Source of the DNA: MFD04716-140 sp963703125
GTDB taxonomy: Bacteria > Bacteroidota > Bacteroidia > Flavobacteriales > Flavobacteriaceae
Assembly: GCA_963703125.1 (NCBI GenBank)
Contig: OY969790.1
Coordinates: 1,736,001 to 1,800,000, forward strand
DNA: 64,000 nucleotides
Reading direction: 5' to 3'
Positions 17,411 to 28,600 of the stretch are shown here, one piece after another (the first letter of the stretch is position 1; the number at the start of each line of letters is the position of its first letter). The translations under genes and the position numbers were made by a program. Under the pieces are notes generated by a model. It was not told where the DNA came from and did no database searches. It saw nothing but the letters and a program-made list of their open reading frames with translations.

Positions 17411-19663
17411 ATGAAAACAAAACTACCTCAAGTGCAGCAGATTACTATTCTTGTCGTGCTTTTTCTGGCACTCACAACGGTATCTGCCCAAACAATCGTC
17501 CTAAATGCTCCGCAACCAGCAGACAATCCCAATCTGCCCGGTAATTCTCCGTGGCCGGCCGTATGTGCCGGAAATGGTGGGTTTAATGAATTTTATGCCA
17601 ATATTACATGGGCTGGTACAGCCAACGCAACCAACGAGTTTATACTGGAGCTTTCAAATGCTTCAGGCAGTTTCGCGACGCCCGTGGAGTTGGTTCGCGT
17701 GAACAATCAAAACAATACCAAAGACTTTAGTGTTCCATTCGCCATACCGACAAATACAAGAGGACAAGGGTATAAAATGCGTGTACGCAGCACAAATCCG
17801 GCCAAGACAGGTCCCGAATCCTCGGCCTACAATATGTACTATATGGATATTACCACCAACTTGAATATTAGTCAACTTGGTAATGGAGTACCTCCTGGGA
17901 ATATCTGTTCAACAGGCCCATTTACACTGCAAGTTGATAATATTGGCAATCCTGAAACCTATCAGTATATTTGGTACAGGAACGGTACAGAACTTATAGG
18001 TGAAAAAGGACACACGCTAAACGTGACCACATCGGGCATGTACAATACCTATATTGATTACGGTCCCATTTGTACCGGATCCGGGAACACGGATTCCAAC
18101 GTTGTAGATGTTATGATTGGAGCTGCAGGCCAAGGCATCTTTATTACCGCTCCTTCAAAAACCGCACTATGTCCTGGGGATCTTCAAACGCTTTCAATAA
18201 ATACCACAAACCCCAGTTGGAGTTACAAATGGTATAAGAACGGAACGGCGATTTCAGGAGCCATAGCTTCATCCTATAATGTAAATGCATCTTCACCAGG
18301 TTTCGAGGCCGACTATCAAGTGGAAATTTCTAGTCCAAGTATCTGTACCGAAAGGTCAGCAGCAATAACAATTACGAATGCAGACAATTTCACGGCTACC
18401 CGAGTAAATGATGCCAATATTGTACTATTGCCCGCACAGACAAAAACATTAAGTGTTTCTACAACCGCGCTTACTCCGTCCTATCAATGGTATCGTAATG
18501 GTGCGGTTGTTTCAGGAGCAACGAACGCAACATATGACGCCACTCAAGCTGGTGTATATTATGTCGCCGTTACCCAAGGAGGGGGTACTTGTCCAGGAAC
18601 AATCCGTAACTCGGAGAGCACGACTGTAGTGATTCCCGCTTCATTTGAAATCATAATAGACTATTCAACGGCCTACACAGCATGCGTTAGCACCAACATA
18701 GCCCTTACGGTTAAAACGATTAACGCAGTATTGGCCGACAATTCCAAAATAGACGTTACAGCTGATATCTCCTCCGGTTTTGCATATCAGTGGAAAAAGG
18801 ATGCCGTAAATGTTGCAGGTGCCACAACCGCAAATCTAAGCCTCACAACAACAGCCGAAAACGGAAACTACTTAGTAGAGGGAACTCTAAATACTTATAC
18901 GGCAACTTCGAATACCCTTGCCGTACAACTATTGACCAACGAGACTTTGGCCATAAGCAGCACCAATACGGTTTATTGCAGCTCCTCTGATACAATTACC
19001 GTCAGTACCACAACGGATCTGACTAGTGAAAGTTTTATCTGGCAAAGAGATGGATCAGACGTGAATACCACAGATATGGCACTTACTGTTACACAACCAG
19101 GTACATACCGATTGGTCTTGGATAAGAATGGTTGTGCTTTAATATCCAATGAAGTGGTTATTTCGACTTTGAATCCGGATTTGATTACGCTAGATCCCAA
19201 TGGTGATATAGTATTTGTCGAAGGCACCTCCAAAACTGTTACCGCGAGTGGGGGAACTGCATACAGATGGTATGATGAAAACAATGTCGAAATAAGCAAT
19301 TCTGACAGTGCTAAATTCACATTGGAAGGCAACTACACGCTAATTGCAAGTATTGATAATTGCGAAATTTCAAAACAGCTAAATGTACAATATCTCGACA
19401 CTTTTAAAGTTCCTAACACAATAACACCTAATGGTGATGGTGTAAACGACCAATGGGTCATACCAAATTCATATTCCAACAAAACTGATGTAAATGTTAC
19501 CATTTACAACAGTAACGGGGAAGAAATTATAAATGAATATAATTATAAAAACAATTGGCCGCAATCTTCAATTGCCTTTACAAAACAAAACATGGTATTC
19601 TTCTACAAGATAAAGAACGACAAAGAAGTCTTAAAGCAGGGAACCATAACAGTTATTCGTTAA
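17411..19663 (+). CDS. SprC-like T9SS-secreted protein with Ig-like repeats and gliding-type C-terminal sorting domain
   Basis: A 750-residue secreted protein. The signal peptide ends near VSAQ (residues 24-27). The body has successive Ig-like/PKD-like units marked by YQYIWYRNGT, WSYKWYKNGTAISGA and PSYQWYRNGAVVSGA, each about 85 residues with a Cys near its start. The last 85 residues (FKVPNTITPNGDGVNDQWVI to GTITVIR) are the gliding-motility-associated C-terminal domain used as a type B T9SS signal. The order with the next three genes matches sprC-sprD-sprB-sprF of Flavobacterium johnsoniae, where these genes affect gliding and SprB function. The name rests on order and architecture, not alignment. 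The sprD-like gene starts 6 nt downstream. Confidence 0.75.
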   Translation: MKTKLPQVQQITILVVLFLALTTVSAQTIVLNAPQPADNPNLPGNSPWPAVCAGNGGFNEFYANITWAGTANATNEFILELSNASGSFATPVELVRVNNQNNTKDFSVPFAIPTNTRGQGYKMRVRSTNPAKTGPESSAYNMYYMDITTNLNISQLGNGVPPGNICSTGPFTLQVDNIGNPETYQYIWYRNGTELIGEKGHTLNVTTSGMYNTYIDYGPICTGSGNTDSNVVDVMIGAAGQGIFITAPSKTALCPGDLQTLSINTTNPSWSYKWYKNGTAISGAIASSYNVNASSPGFEADYQVEISSPSICTERSAAITITNADNFTATRVNDANIVLLPAQTKTLSVSTTALTPSYQWYRNGAVVSGATNATYDATQAGVYYVAVTQGGGTCPGTIRNSESTTVVIPASFEIIIDYSTAYTACVSTNIALTVKTINAVLADNSKIDVTADISSGFAYQWKKDAVNVAGATTANLSLTTTAENGNYLVEGTLNTYTATSNTLAVQLLTNETLAISSTNTVYCSSSDTITVSTTTDLTSESFIWQRDGSDVNTTDMALTVTQPGTYRLVLDKNGCALISNEVVISTLNPDLITLDPNGDIVFVEGTSKTVTASGGTAYRWYDENNVEISNSDSAKFTLEGNYTLIASIDNCEISKQLNVQYLDTFKVPNTITPNGDGVNDQWVIPNSYSNKTDVNVTIYNSNGEEIINEYNYKNNWPQSSIAFTKQNMVFFYKIKNDKEVLKQGTITVIR

Positions 19664-19669
19664 TCTACA

Positions 19670-21832
19670 ATGATACTCAAGAAAACCATTCCATACATTT
19701 TACTGTTTCTTTTTGCCTTCACCTACGTGCACGCGCAGGAAGACAGTCCGTTTGTTACTTATGACGTTCCTTCTCAAAACTTGTTGAAGTATAATCGATT
19801 CTTGATAAATCCAACATTTTCAACAGTTAGAGAGGACAAGTCATACATAAATCTCTTGCACAGAAACCAATCGGTACAATTTGATGATAATAACCAAAAC
19901 TACTTTTTAAGTTATAGCGGTCGCATCAGTGACAGAACCGGATTAGGGCTTAGCCTTTATTCCCAAAGGGAGGGGATTCTTAATAACTTTGGTGTATTGG
20001 CCAATTATGCATATGGTATTAAACTAAGTGACAAAAGTAACTTCACCTTCGGAGCAAATGTATCCTATTACAATAGTGGAATAAATAGAAACAGAACAAG
20101 TACCGTTGACCCCAATGATCCCCTTTTAAACGGTCTTCAAGATAGCAACCTCCTTTCGTTTCAGCCCGGATTCAACTTATCTTATGGAAAATTTGATTTT
20201 GGTGTATTTGCAGAAAATCTCTTTGACTACAATTTAAAAACTAGTCAATCACTGACCGCTTTTCAGGACAAGACCTTTTCCAGCCACTTACAGTATACCC
20301 ATCCGTTTGACAGCACAACTGGTATTTTTGAAAATGGTAGACTTATGCCCTTGGCAAGAGTGCGGAAAGTTGGTGAGAACGATATTGTTCTTGGGGGCAG
20401 TCTTATACTAGACCTTCCAAAACTAGGATGGATTCAGGGAGGGTACGACAATTTTTACGGTGCCGCGGCCGGTATAGGATTCAACTTGAACCAAAGAATT
20501 TCATTGGGTTACACTATGGAAAAGGGGCTCTCCAGCGATTTTGACAATTTTGGACTTACACATGAAATCTCTTTCGCATATTCATTCACACCAAACTTAA
20601 CCGAAGATCGTGTGATGTTGGAAGAAAATGGGGATGATCTGGTGGAGAACAGTGAATTGATCACCGATCAAATTGCCACAAACGAAGAATTGGAAGAGTT
20701 AAAAAAGAAACTCGCTGAAAATGACGCGATATTGGCAGAACTTATGTTCCGTCAAGATTCACTTGAAGCAAATCGCCAAAAAGATCTCGAAAGGCGTTTC
20801 GAAATGGTCATGAGAATGGTCAGAAAAGAAACAAAGGGTGGCCGACCCGATTTAGAAAGAAAAGCGGAAGACATGTTCTTGGGAGGCGCACCCAAAACAG
20901 CCTTAGCCGATAACAGTGGTAGCGCTGAAGAAATAATTCCGACCGGTACAAAAGATCCAAAATTAAATAATGCCAGCAATAATGCCGCTACGGAATCAAA
21001 AGTTGACCAAAAAGACTTGGTCTCAAATGATAAAAAATCAAATGTACAGTCAGTCAATAAAGATATTATCAAAAACGAAAGCCGAATAAAAAATACCACA
21101 TCCATACAGGACAAAATAGTAAAAAACACTGCTTCGGATAATACCAATCAGACCAACCCCATTAAGAGTCGAAAATTCAGGAACCTGGAAGGCGTTCAGG
21201 ACGGTTATTATATGGTTGCCAATGTTTACAAAGGAGGCCAGTATCTCACAAAATTCATTGATGATCTTAAAGAACAAGGCCTAAACGCTAACTACATTGA
21301 TAATCCGTCAAACGGACTAAAATATGTTTATTTACAACGGTTTGATACCTGGCAAGAAGCCGTTGATGCACATAATTCCAAAGTAAATGGCAGCTATAAT
21401 GGAGATCTGTGGGTCTTGAATGTCGATAACCGTTATAGCAACGAAAGATACGCTGACAACGTTAATAAAATCAAAGAAAAATCATCAAAATATGCCACAG
21501 ATGTTCTACAAAAAAATGTGGTTGTGCGAGATGAGGTGGCCACAAATGAGCCAAAGGAAAGAACTTTCAATATAGATGGGGTAGGATCGGGATACTATAT
21601 AATTGCCAATGTATTTGCCAATGCCAATAATGCCAAACGCTTTGTAAAGCTCCTTAACTCCTATGGCTTAAGTGCCAGCTATTTTATAAATCCAGAAAAC
21701 AATTGGAGGTATGTATATCTTAAAAAGCATGACTCTTGGAACAATGCCTTGGTCGCGTATTATTCCAAGCTAAACGATTCTTACAATGACAAAATGTGGA
21801 TTATGAGGATAACTCCAAATAAAATGGCCTAA
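19670..21832 (+). CDS. SprD-like PorP/SprF-type outer-membrane protein with C-terminal SPOR-like repeats
   Basis: A 720-residue protein. A signal peptide (to about residue 22, THVHAQ-like end) precedes a PorP/SprF-type barrel (about 25-310): NLLKYNRFLINPTFSTVRED, ISDRTGLGLSLYSQREG, and LPKLGWIQGGYDNFYGAAAG. A charged coiled coil follows (about 335-400), then a low-complexity Asn/Lys/Ser linker, then two related units of about 80 residues (503-585 and 632-715) with DGYYMVANVYKGGQYLTKFI and SGYYIIANVFANANNAKRFV. These have the beta-alpha-beta layout of SPOR-like domains, which in other proteins bind peptidoglycan. The gene lies between sprC- and sprB-like genes and ends at a terminator, so it could link a T9SS surface partner to the cell wall. 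Confidence 0.72.
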   Translation: MILKKTIPYILLFLFAFTYVHAQEDSPFVTYDVPSQNLLKYNRFLINPTFSTVREDKSYINLLHRNQSVQFDDNNQNYFLSYSGRISDRTGLGLSLYSQREGILNNFGVLANYAYGIKLSDKSNFTFGANVSYYNSGINRNRTSTVDPNDPLLNGLQDSNLLSFQPGFNLSYGKFDFGVFAENLFDYNLKTSQSLTAFQDKTFSSHLQYTHPFDSTTGIFENGRLMPLARVRKVGENDIVLGGSLILDLPKLGWIQGGYDNFYGAAAGIGFNLNQRISLGYTMEKGLSSDFDNFGLTHEISFAYSFTPNLTEDRVMLEENGDDLVENSELITDQIATNEELEELKKKLAENDAILAELMFRQDSLEANRQKDLERRFEMVMRMVRKETKGGRPDLERKAEDMFLGGAPKTALADNSGSAEEIIPTGTKDPKLNNASNNAATESKVDQKDLVSNDKKSNVQSVNKDIIKNESRIKNTTSIQDKIVKNTASDNTNQTNPIKSRKFRNLEGVQDGYYMVANVYKGGQYLTKFIDDLKEQGLNANYIDNPSNGLKYVYLQRFDTWQEAVDAHNSKVNGSYNGDLWVLNVDNRYSNERYADNVNKIKEKSSKYATDVLQKNVVVRDEVATNEPKERTFNIDGVGSGYYIIANVFANANNAKRFVKLLNSYGLSASYFINPENNWRYVYLKKHDSWNNALVAYYSKLNDSYNDKMWIMRITPNKMA

Positions 21833-21856
21833 TAAACACTTGTGGTTTAATGGAAC

Positions 21857-21891
21857 AAAAAAGGGAAGGGTTAAATGCCTCCCCTTTTTTT
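21857..21891 (+). terminator. rho-independent terminator after sprD-like gene
   Basis: AAAAAAGGGAAGG pairs with CCTCCCCTTTTTT with one mismatch, followed by a T tract, 25 nt after the stop codon. It would separate the sprCD-like and sprBF-like transcription units. Confidence 0.7.
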
Positions 21892-22000
21892 CATTTAAAA
21901 ATATCCGTACCCCAAGAAATAATAGAGGTTTTCCTTAAAATGGTAAGCACTGTTTCAGGGTTCACTTTACAACTAAAAAATCCTTATTGGCAGAATCTAC

Positions 22001-22040
22001 TGCTTAAACCAAATGTCTAGTGCTTAAACCAAATGTCTAG
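22001..22040. repeat. perfect tandem repeat, 2 x 20 bp
   Basis: TGCTTAAACCAAATGTCTAG is present twice in direct succession without a mismatch. It could be a recent slippage duplication or a repeated protein-binding site. Confidence 0.95.
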
Positions 22041-22363
22041 GTTTTTAAACTCCACATCTATATTTCATTTCGGCTGTTACTTGTATTTATTTCAGGCAAT
22101 CGTAATTATTTAATCCTCATTTTAAGAAGTTCCTCTCTAGGAATGAAACGAAAAAAGCCTAGGCTTTTGATTTTTTAAATGACAGGATTTCTTGGATAAG
22201 TAAAACAGAAATTGATTTTTTCAGTCTACTTGTCACTTCCCCTTCAGTAATCAGGATGCCAAGGAAAACTTGTCGGGTTAATTTGGGGCCAAGAGATGGG
22301 ATTTCCCCAATGTTTTAATAGCAGATTGTCGTCCGCCAGGGCGCATGAATTCGATGAAATACA

Positions 22364-22430
22364 GTTTAGTCAATGAGGTAAAATTAGGTAAAGTCTTGTG
22401 CATTTGTCCTCCGGCATACCTTGACTAAAC
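22364..22430. repeat. 10-bp perfect inverted repeat next to the sprB-like promoter module
   Basis: GTTTAGTCAA at 22364-22373 and TTGACTAAAC at 22421-22430 are exact reverse complements 47 nt apart. The right arm ends 1 nt before the conserved module at 22432. The arrangement suits a dimeric regulator or a looped RNA. Confidence 0.7.
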
Positions 22431-22431
22431 C

Positions 22432-22507
22432 GCATTTCACAACATAAAAACAGGATACTACAACATTAAATTCTACCCCTCATTTTTATGCCCAATATTT
22501 GTTATTG
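22432..22507 (+). promoter_or_regulatory. conserved 76-bp upstream module, copy 2 (before sprB-like gene)
   Basis: GCATTTCACAACA (22432-22444), ACAACATTAAATTC (22460-22473) and ATATTTGTTATTG (22495-22507) have the same spacing as copy 1 at 17212-17287. The module ends 108 nt before the start codon at 22616. Confidence 0.75.
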
Positions 22508-22615
22508 GTAGTTTCCGTAGTCCTGCATTGTCAAATAATGTGGCCTATTTGGGCTACCGATAAAAAAGCAGGACAATATAACATACCTGTCGGCAAAACC
22601 AAACTTAATGACCAA

Positions 22616-25600
22616 ATGAAAATAAAGTCGACTTTTTTTCTCTTTCTGACATGTGCTCTTTTTCTGGCCAGTTTTAATGCCACTGCACAAGTAAAAAATA
22701 ATTTTGACATCCGCTATGAAGCGGATATCCGGGGTGAGCTTACTTTCATTGCCAATAATATTGTCAACAGACAAGCTGCGGGCTATTATAGTGGCCCATG
22801 GTGGAATAGGGTCTGGAACCCACCACAAACTCCTAATGACCCTTACAATTTAACCGGAAATTCCTCCGGCTACAATGACGACCTGAATATGCAATACATT
22901 GATATTGATGGGGATGCGTCCACATTCAGTTCAAGCAGTGCAACATTGGATGTCCCTGATGAGGGTTGTGCCAAAGTGCGCTATGCCGGACTTTATTGGT
23001 CTGCCGTATATGTGAATTCCGACCGAAGTAATATCAATCAAATAAAATTTAGAACACCTGGCAATGCTTATCAAAATATCACCGCCGATGAGATAATCTT
23101 TGATGGGAACGGAGATGTAGACTTTGGGTATTATAGTCCATATGCCTGCTACAAAGATGTGACTTCAATCGTTACAGGCTTGGCCAACCCCGACGGGGAT
23201 TATTTTGTCGCCAACGTTCGCGCCAGTTCCGGAAATGGTATTTCTGGAGGGATCTCTGGCGGATCTGACCATGGTCGTAGTCTATGAAAACCCAAATTTA
23301 CCAGGCAGCAAATACATCACTACTTTTGACGGGTACGCAGGTATTAAATCAGGCGAAACTACTGATATTCCTATTAGCGGATTCACCACACTTCCCGCAC
23401 CATTTAGTGTTAAGGCGAAGATAGGGGTTGCAGCATTAGAAGGTGATAATAGAATCTCTGGTGATGGTCTTTCTATAAATGCAAGCGGATCTTTTACTCC
23501 GTTGAGCAATACGCTAAATCCTTCAACAAATTTCTTCAATTCAAACATTACCATTGATAATGCTATAGTAAGCACTCGCAATCCGAATAGTGTTAACACC
23601 CTAGGCTGGGATGTGGATTTAATGGAAATAACCAATAATTTCAATGCGGTTATACCGAACGATGCTACGAGTGCTGTACTTAGGGCCAGCTCAACACAGG
23701 ATAAATATGACATATTCTTTGCTTCATTTGATGTTGATATTATTGCTCCAAACGTGGTTTTGGAGAAGCGGGTCGAGGATATTGGCGGAAACGATATCAC
23801 AGGTCTAGGCGTAAATCTAGGTCAAACCCTTGACTATGTATTGTCATTTCAGAACATAGGCAATGACCATGTAACTAATTATTCTATTAGGGATATACTT
23901 CCTATTAACGTATCGCCCCCGAACGGAACAAGTTTTCTACCATCAGATCTAACCTTGCCTCCTGGGGTAACCTATACATTTGATTTAAGCACAGGTACAA
24001 TTGTATTCAACATTCCCGATAATCTTGTAAATATTAATGATCCTGTTTACTCAATTCGAATGCGCGTTAAAGTTGCCGAAAATTGCTTCGACTTTATCAA
24101 CGCGTGTTCTGATTTAATTCAAAACTTAGCCTTTTCCACCTATAGAGGTCTTGAAAACTCTGCACTTGTCACAGATGACCCGAGTGTTACTGATTTCGAT
24201 GCATGCGGATTTGTGGTTCCTGGGGCAACCAATTTCTTATTGGACGACTTGTCCGACTGCAATTTTGAACGAACCGTTGAACTCTGTGGTGCCGATGTTG
24301 TTTTAGATGCCGGTGATAATTTTGATGATTACGTCTGGAAACGGGACGATAACGGAAATGGAATCTTCGATGCTAGTGATACCACAATAAATGATGGGGA
24401 TCCAGATAACGATCCAAGTACTATTGTTGTAAGTGGAGTGGGCACTTATATTGTTGATAAAATTGTTGCAGACCCTTGTAAAGGGTTCAAGGAAATCATT
24501 CATGTTGTACCATATGGTGCAGGACTGATCACAAATCCCATTATTGATTATTTCAATGCCGTTAACGCCGATGCCGATCCTTCAAACGACTTAGCAGGAG
24601 AAATTGTTCAATGTAGTATTGACAACGCTTTGTTGCCTAAACTTTTCCTTTGCGGACTCAATGATACAAGACTTCTACAAGTAAACATTCTGGACGCCCA
24701 AACTATAACTTGGGAAAAATTAGATGAAGGAAGCTGCGCTTCGACCGGTGATGATTGTGCCAACAAAAACTTGACGTGTACATGGAACAATGTAGGCGGA
24801 GGCAACAATTATACCCTTGATAGTCCAGGAAAATACAGGCTTGCCGTGACTTATCAAAATGGATGTAACAACCGATTCTATTTTAATGCCTTTCAAAACA
24901 CCCTAGATCTTCAATTTAATAAAAACGATATTATATGTGCCAATCCAGGAAACATCACTATAACCAATTTAGGTCTTAATTATGGGTATCAGCTGGTAAA
25001 TGCCACAACGGGTGCGGTAATAATTCCTTTCACTGCCAACAATGGCCCAAGTTTCGACTTCGGTACAGGCGAAAACGGAGGTTACAGAGTAGAAGTCGTG
25101 CAGCTTGACAACACAGGAAACCCTATAGCCGGAGCATGTATTTTTAGTACTCCGGATATAGGTATCCTGGAAAGAAATTTTCAAGTTGTAGTAGGCACGA
25201 CCCCGGCAACCTGTCTGGCACTGGGAACTATTAATTTTCAGGTATCTGGTGCCGACCCAAATTACGAATATGAGATAAGATTGGATGATGGCTCAAATGG
25301 CGGACTGGGCACATTGGTTGATAATGAAACCGCCCAGCCTGATAACAATTTTTCATTTACCGATCTTAACCCGGGAAATTATATTGCCATAGCCCGAACC
25401 GGAGATGGTTGTGAATATTCGGAACAGGTTACTGTTATTGATAATGACGATCTTGACCTAAATGCCAGAGTGAACCAGCAGATTATTTGCGGTAATGGTA
25501 TTGTGACATTGGAAGCGACTGGAGGAGTTCCTTCTTACTCATATGCCATTTGGAGCTATATAGATGGGGGTGGAACAACAGTGACATCATATCCAAATAT

Positions 25601-28600
25601 CCTGGCGATTCCTTCAACAGAATATCAATCAGATCCCCAATTCAACATTACAACCCCTGGTGATTATACATTTGTTGTTGTTGATGATAACAGTTGTTCG
25701 TTTATTTCCAATACGGTCACCGTTGTTGCCCTTGAACTACAATATACAACATCACTGACCGATGAAACATGTTTTGGTGCAGGTGATGGTTCATACACTG
25801 TAAATATAACAAACAACAATGGTTATACCGTTTCCTACTTCTTAACTTATCCGGATACGACAACAGCCTCCAATACCTCTGGTGTCTTTAATAATTTGCA
25901 CCAAGGAGACTATGTTCTAGATATACATCAGACAAGTGGCGCATCCACTTGTGATTTACAAGAAACTTTTACGATAGGAGGCCCTGCAACTGGGGTTTCA
26001 GGAATTGCGGCGATAACCCAAGACTTTACCTGCCTTCAAACCGGCAGCATTCAAGCTCAAAACGTAACAGGAGGAACCCCTGGCTATTCTTATAGCATTG
26101 ATGGTATTAATTTTATTACAGGTGCCGGTGCTGAAACTTTTACAGGTTTAGCAAATGGTACTTATAGAATTACCATTCGCGATGCAAACAATTGTATTTT
26201 TCAAACCAACCCGGTTACACTTGATCCCTTAAACCAGCCAACTGGACTGACATTTACCTCAAGCGCCCCTAACTGTCCGGCATTAACATCAAATGTTACT
26301 GCCACCGTACTGAATGGTAACGCTCCATTTGTATTTCAAATTGTTTCGCCATCCGCAATCGCCTCCTCCTCAACCACTGGAAATACCGCAAATTTTAACG
26401 GTCTTGCCCCGAACACCTACATTTTTAGGGTAACGGATTCCAAAGGTTGTTTTTATGAAGATACATACACGATTGCTCCTGTAAACCAGATTGCCAGTAC
26501 TGGTCAACTTGATAATAATGTCACTTGTTTCGGACTGTCCGACGGGGGTGTAACTTTCAATGTAAATAACTTTGTTACATCCTATAATTACGCAGTCACT
26601 GGGCCAATGACTTTTTCTGGCTCTTCCCAAACCGCGAATGCCATTCCATTAACAGGTTTGGCAGCAGGGACATATGATATTACTGTTACGGATACGACCA
26701 CAAATTGTACTGCAACTAGCAGCGTAACGGTTGCCACGCCACCTTCGGCATTAACAATCTCAGATCTAAACGTTGTTGACTTAAGTTGTTCTACCTTAGG
26801 GACGGTTCCTGGTTCTGTAACTATTTCTGCGACAGGTGGCTGGGGTAGTTATGAGTATGAACTATTGGATCCCGTTGGGGGACTATTAGGGCCTCAAAAC
26901 ACGAATTCATTTGCTGGATTAACGGACACCTCAGGAAATTATACGGTGACCGTAAGGGATGCTGGGGGTTGTGAGATTACAAGTACGTTCAGTCTTTCTG
27001 CGACCGTTTCGCCCATATTACAGGTGGTCGCCAATAGCCTATGTTATACTAGCACCAATGGCTTGACCTTAACTGCCAATGTCATTTCAGGTGGAGTTGC
27101 TCCTTTTCAATACAGATTAAACGGCGGTGCTTATCAGAGCAATACGCAATTCACCGGTTTAACACCCGGAACTTATACCGTTGACGTTATTGATAGCAAA
27201 AATTGTACGGGAACTGCGAGCATTACTGTTTTCCCAACTTTGACGGCTTCTGCCTCGCTGGTAAAAGATTTGGATTGCAGTGCTAGCCCGGATGCTGAAA
27301 TTAGCATCAGTATTTCAGATGGAAACCCCACTTTTAACTACGAGGTTTTTAGAAATGGTACTTCATTTCAAGCAAGCATGGCCGTTCCGTCGATTCCATT
27401 TTCCTACAACACCTCAACACCTGGTATCTATGAATTTGTAATAACCGATACGGAAAGCTGCACTGTGACGACAAATCAGGTAGTAATTACTGCAAATAGT
27501 CCGCCAGCGGTAATAGAAGCAGTGACCAACCCACTTTGCAACACAAGTGCCGATGGCGTCGTTCAATTACAAATTTCAAGCGGAACTGCGCCCTATCAAA
27601 TAGTGTTTGATGGCGGTCCTTCCTCGACACAAACAACCTACGCTGGTTTGGTATCAGGAACCTACAACTATTCTGTCACTGACGCCAAGGGGTGTGTCTT
27701 AAATGGCTCTGTGACCCTGACCTCACCTACCGTGATAGTTCCGGGAACCATAAATGTAGTACAGGATTATCGTTGTGATAATGCTTCCGCAACCCTTCAA
27801 GCGATTGGTTATTCAGGTGGAACCCCAGGCTATACCTTTAGTATTGACGGCGTAAATTTCCAGGCTTCGGATATTTTTAATACAGGGATAACCGCTGGCA
27901 ATTATATGATTACGGTGAAGGATGTTAATGGCTGTACCGCCAGTACACCCACTATTACAATTGCACCTTTAAATCCGCCAACAGATTTGGCTTTTGTCCA
28001 AACATCACCAACCTGTCCTGCCATAGTTTCTGATGTGACTTTGACAGTAACCAACGGAAATACCCCATTCATATATGAAATTATTGCACCTGCCATAAAC
28101 GCGGTAAATAATGGGAACAATGACACATTCATTGGACTTGCTCCCGGTGCCTACACGTTTAGGGTGACTGACAATAAAGGGTGCTCCTACCAGGAAAACC
28201 ATACGGTAAGCGATATCCCTAGGGTCGGAATTGTATCTCAGTTGACTAGAAATGTGAGTTGTTTTGGCTCAACAGATGGTGAATTTTCATTTACCGTTAA
28301 CAATTTTGGTTCAACATATAGCTATGTGGTAACCAATAGTGCATCCGTTGTCGTTCAATCCCAAAACAATATTACGACCGCAACTGCCATTGCCGTTCCA
28401 ACTTTAGGGGCGGACAATTACACCGTGACTATTACTGATGACACGACAAATTGTACGGCTACTTCTGCTGTTGCGATAAGCAATCCGCCTTCGGCCCTAG
28501 ACTTTACCTTTTCAAATTCGCCAGTAACCTGCACTGCAAACTCAAATATTGTAGTAACAACATCGGGCGGTTGGGGAAGTTATCAATATCAATTGGAGAA

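Larger units (their letters stand above)
21892..22431. other. long non-coding region upstream of sprB-like gene
   Basis: About 540 bp without a credible gene. It contains a 2 x 20-bp tandem repeat at 22001-22040 and a 10-bp inverted repeat at 22364-22430, next to the conserved 76-bp module. It is unusually long for this compact genome and probably regulatory. Confidence 0.5.

Noticed and set aside
20752..21147. 131-codon open frame on the minus strand
   Set aside because: It is antisense to the sprD-like gene, lacks its own promoter or family features, and is Ser/Leu-rich as expected for a shadow frame.
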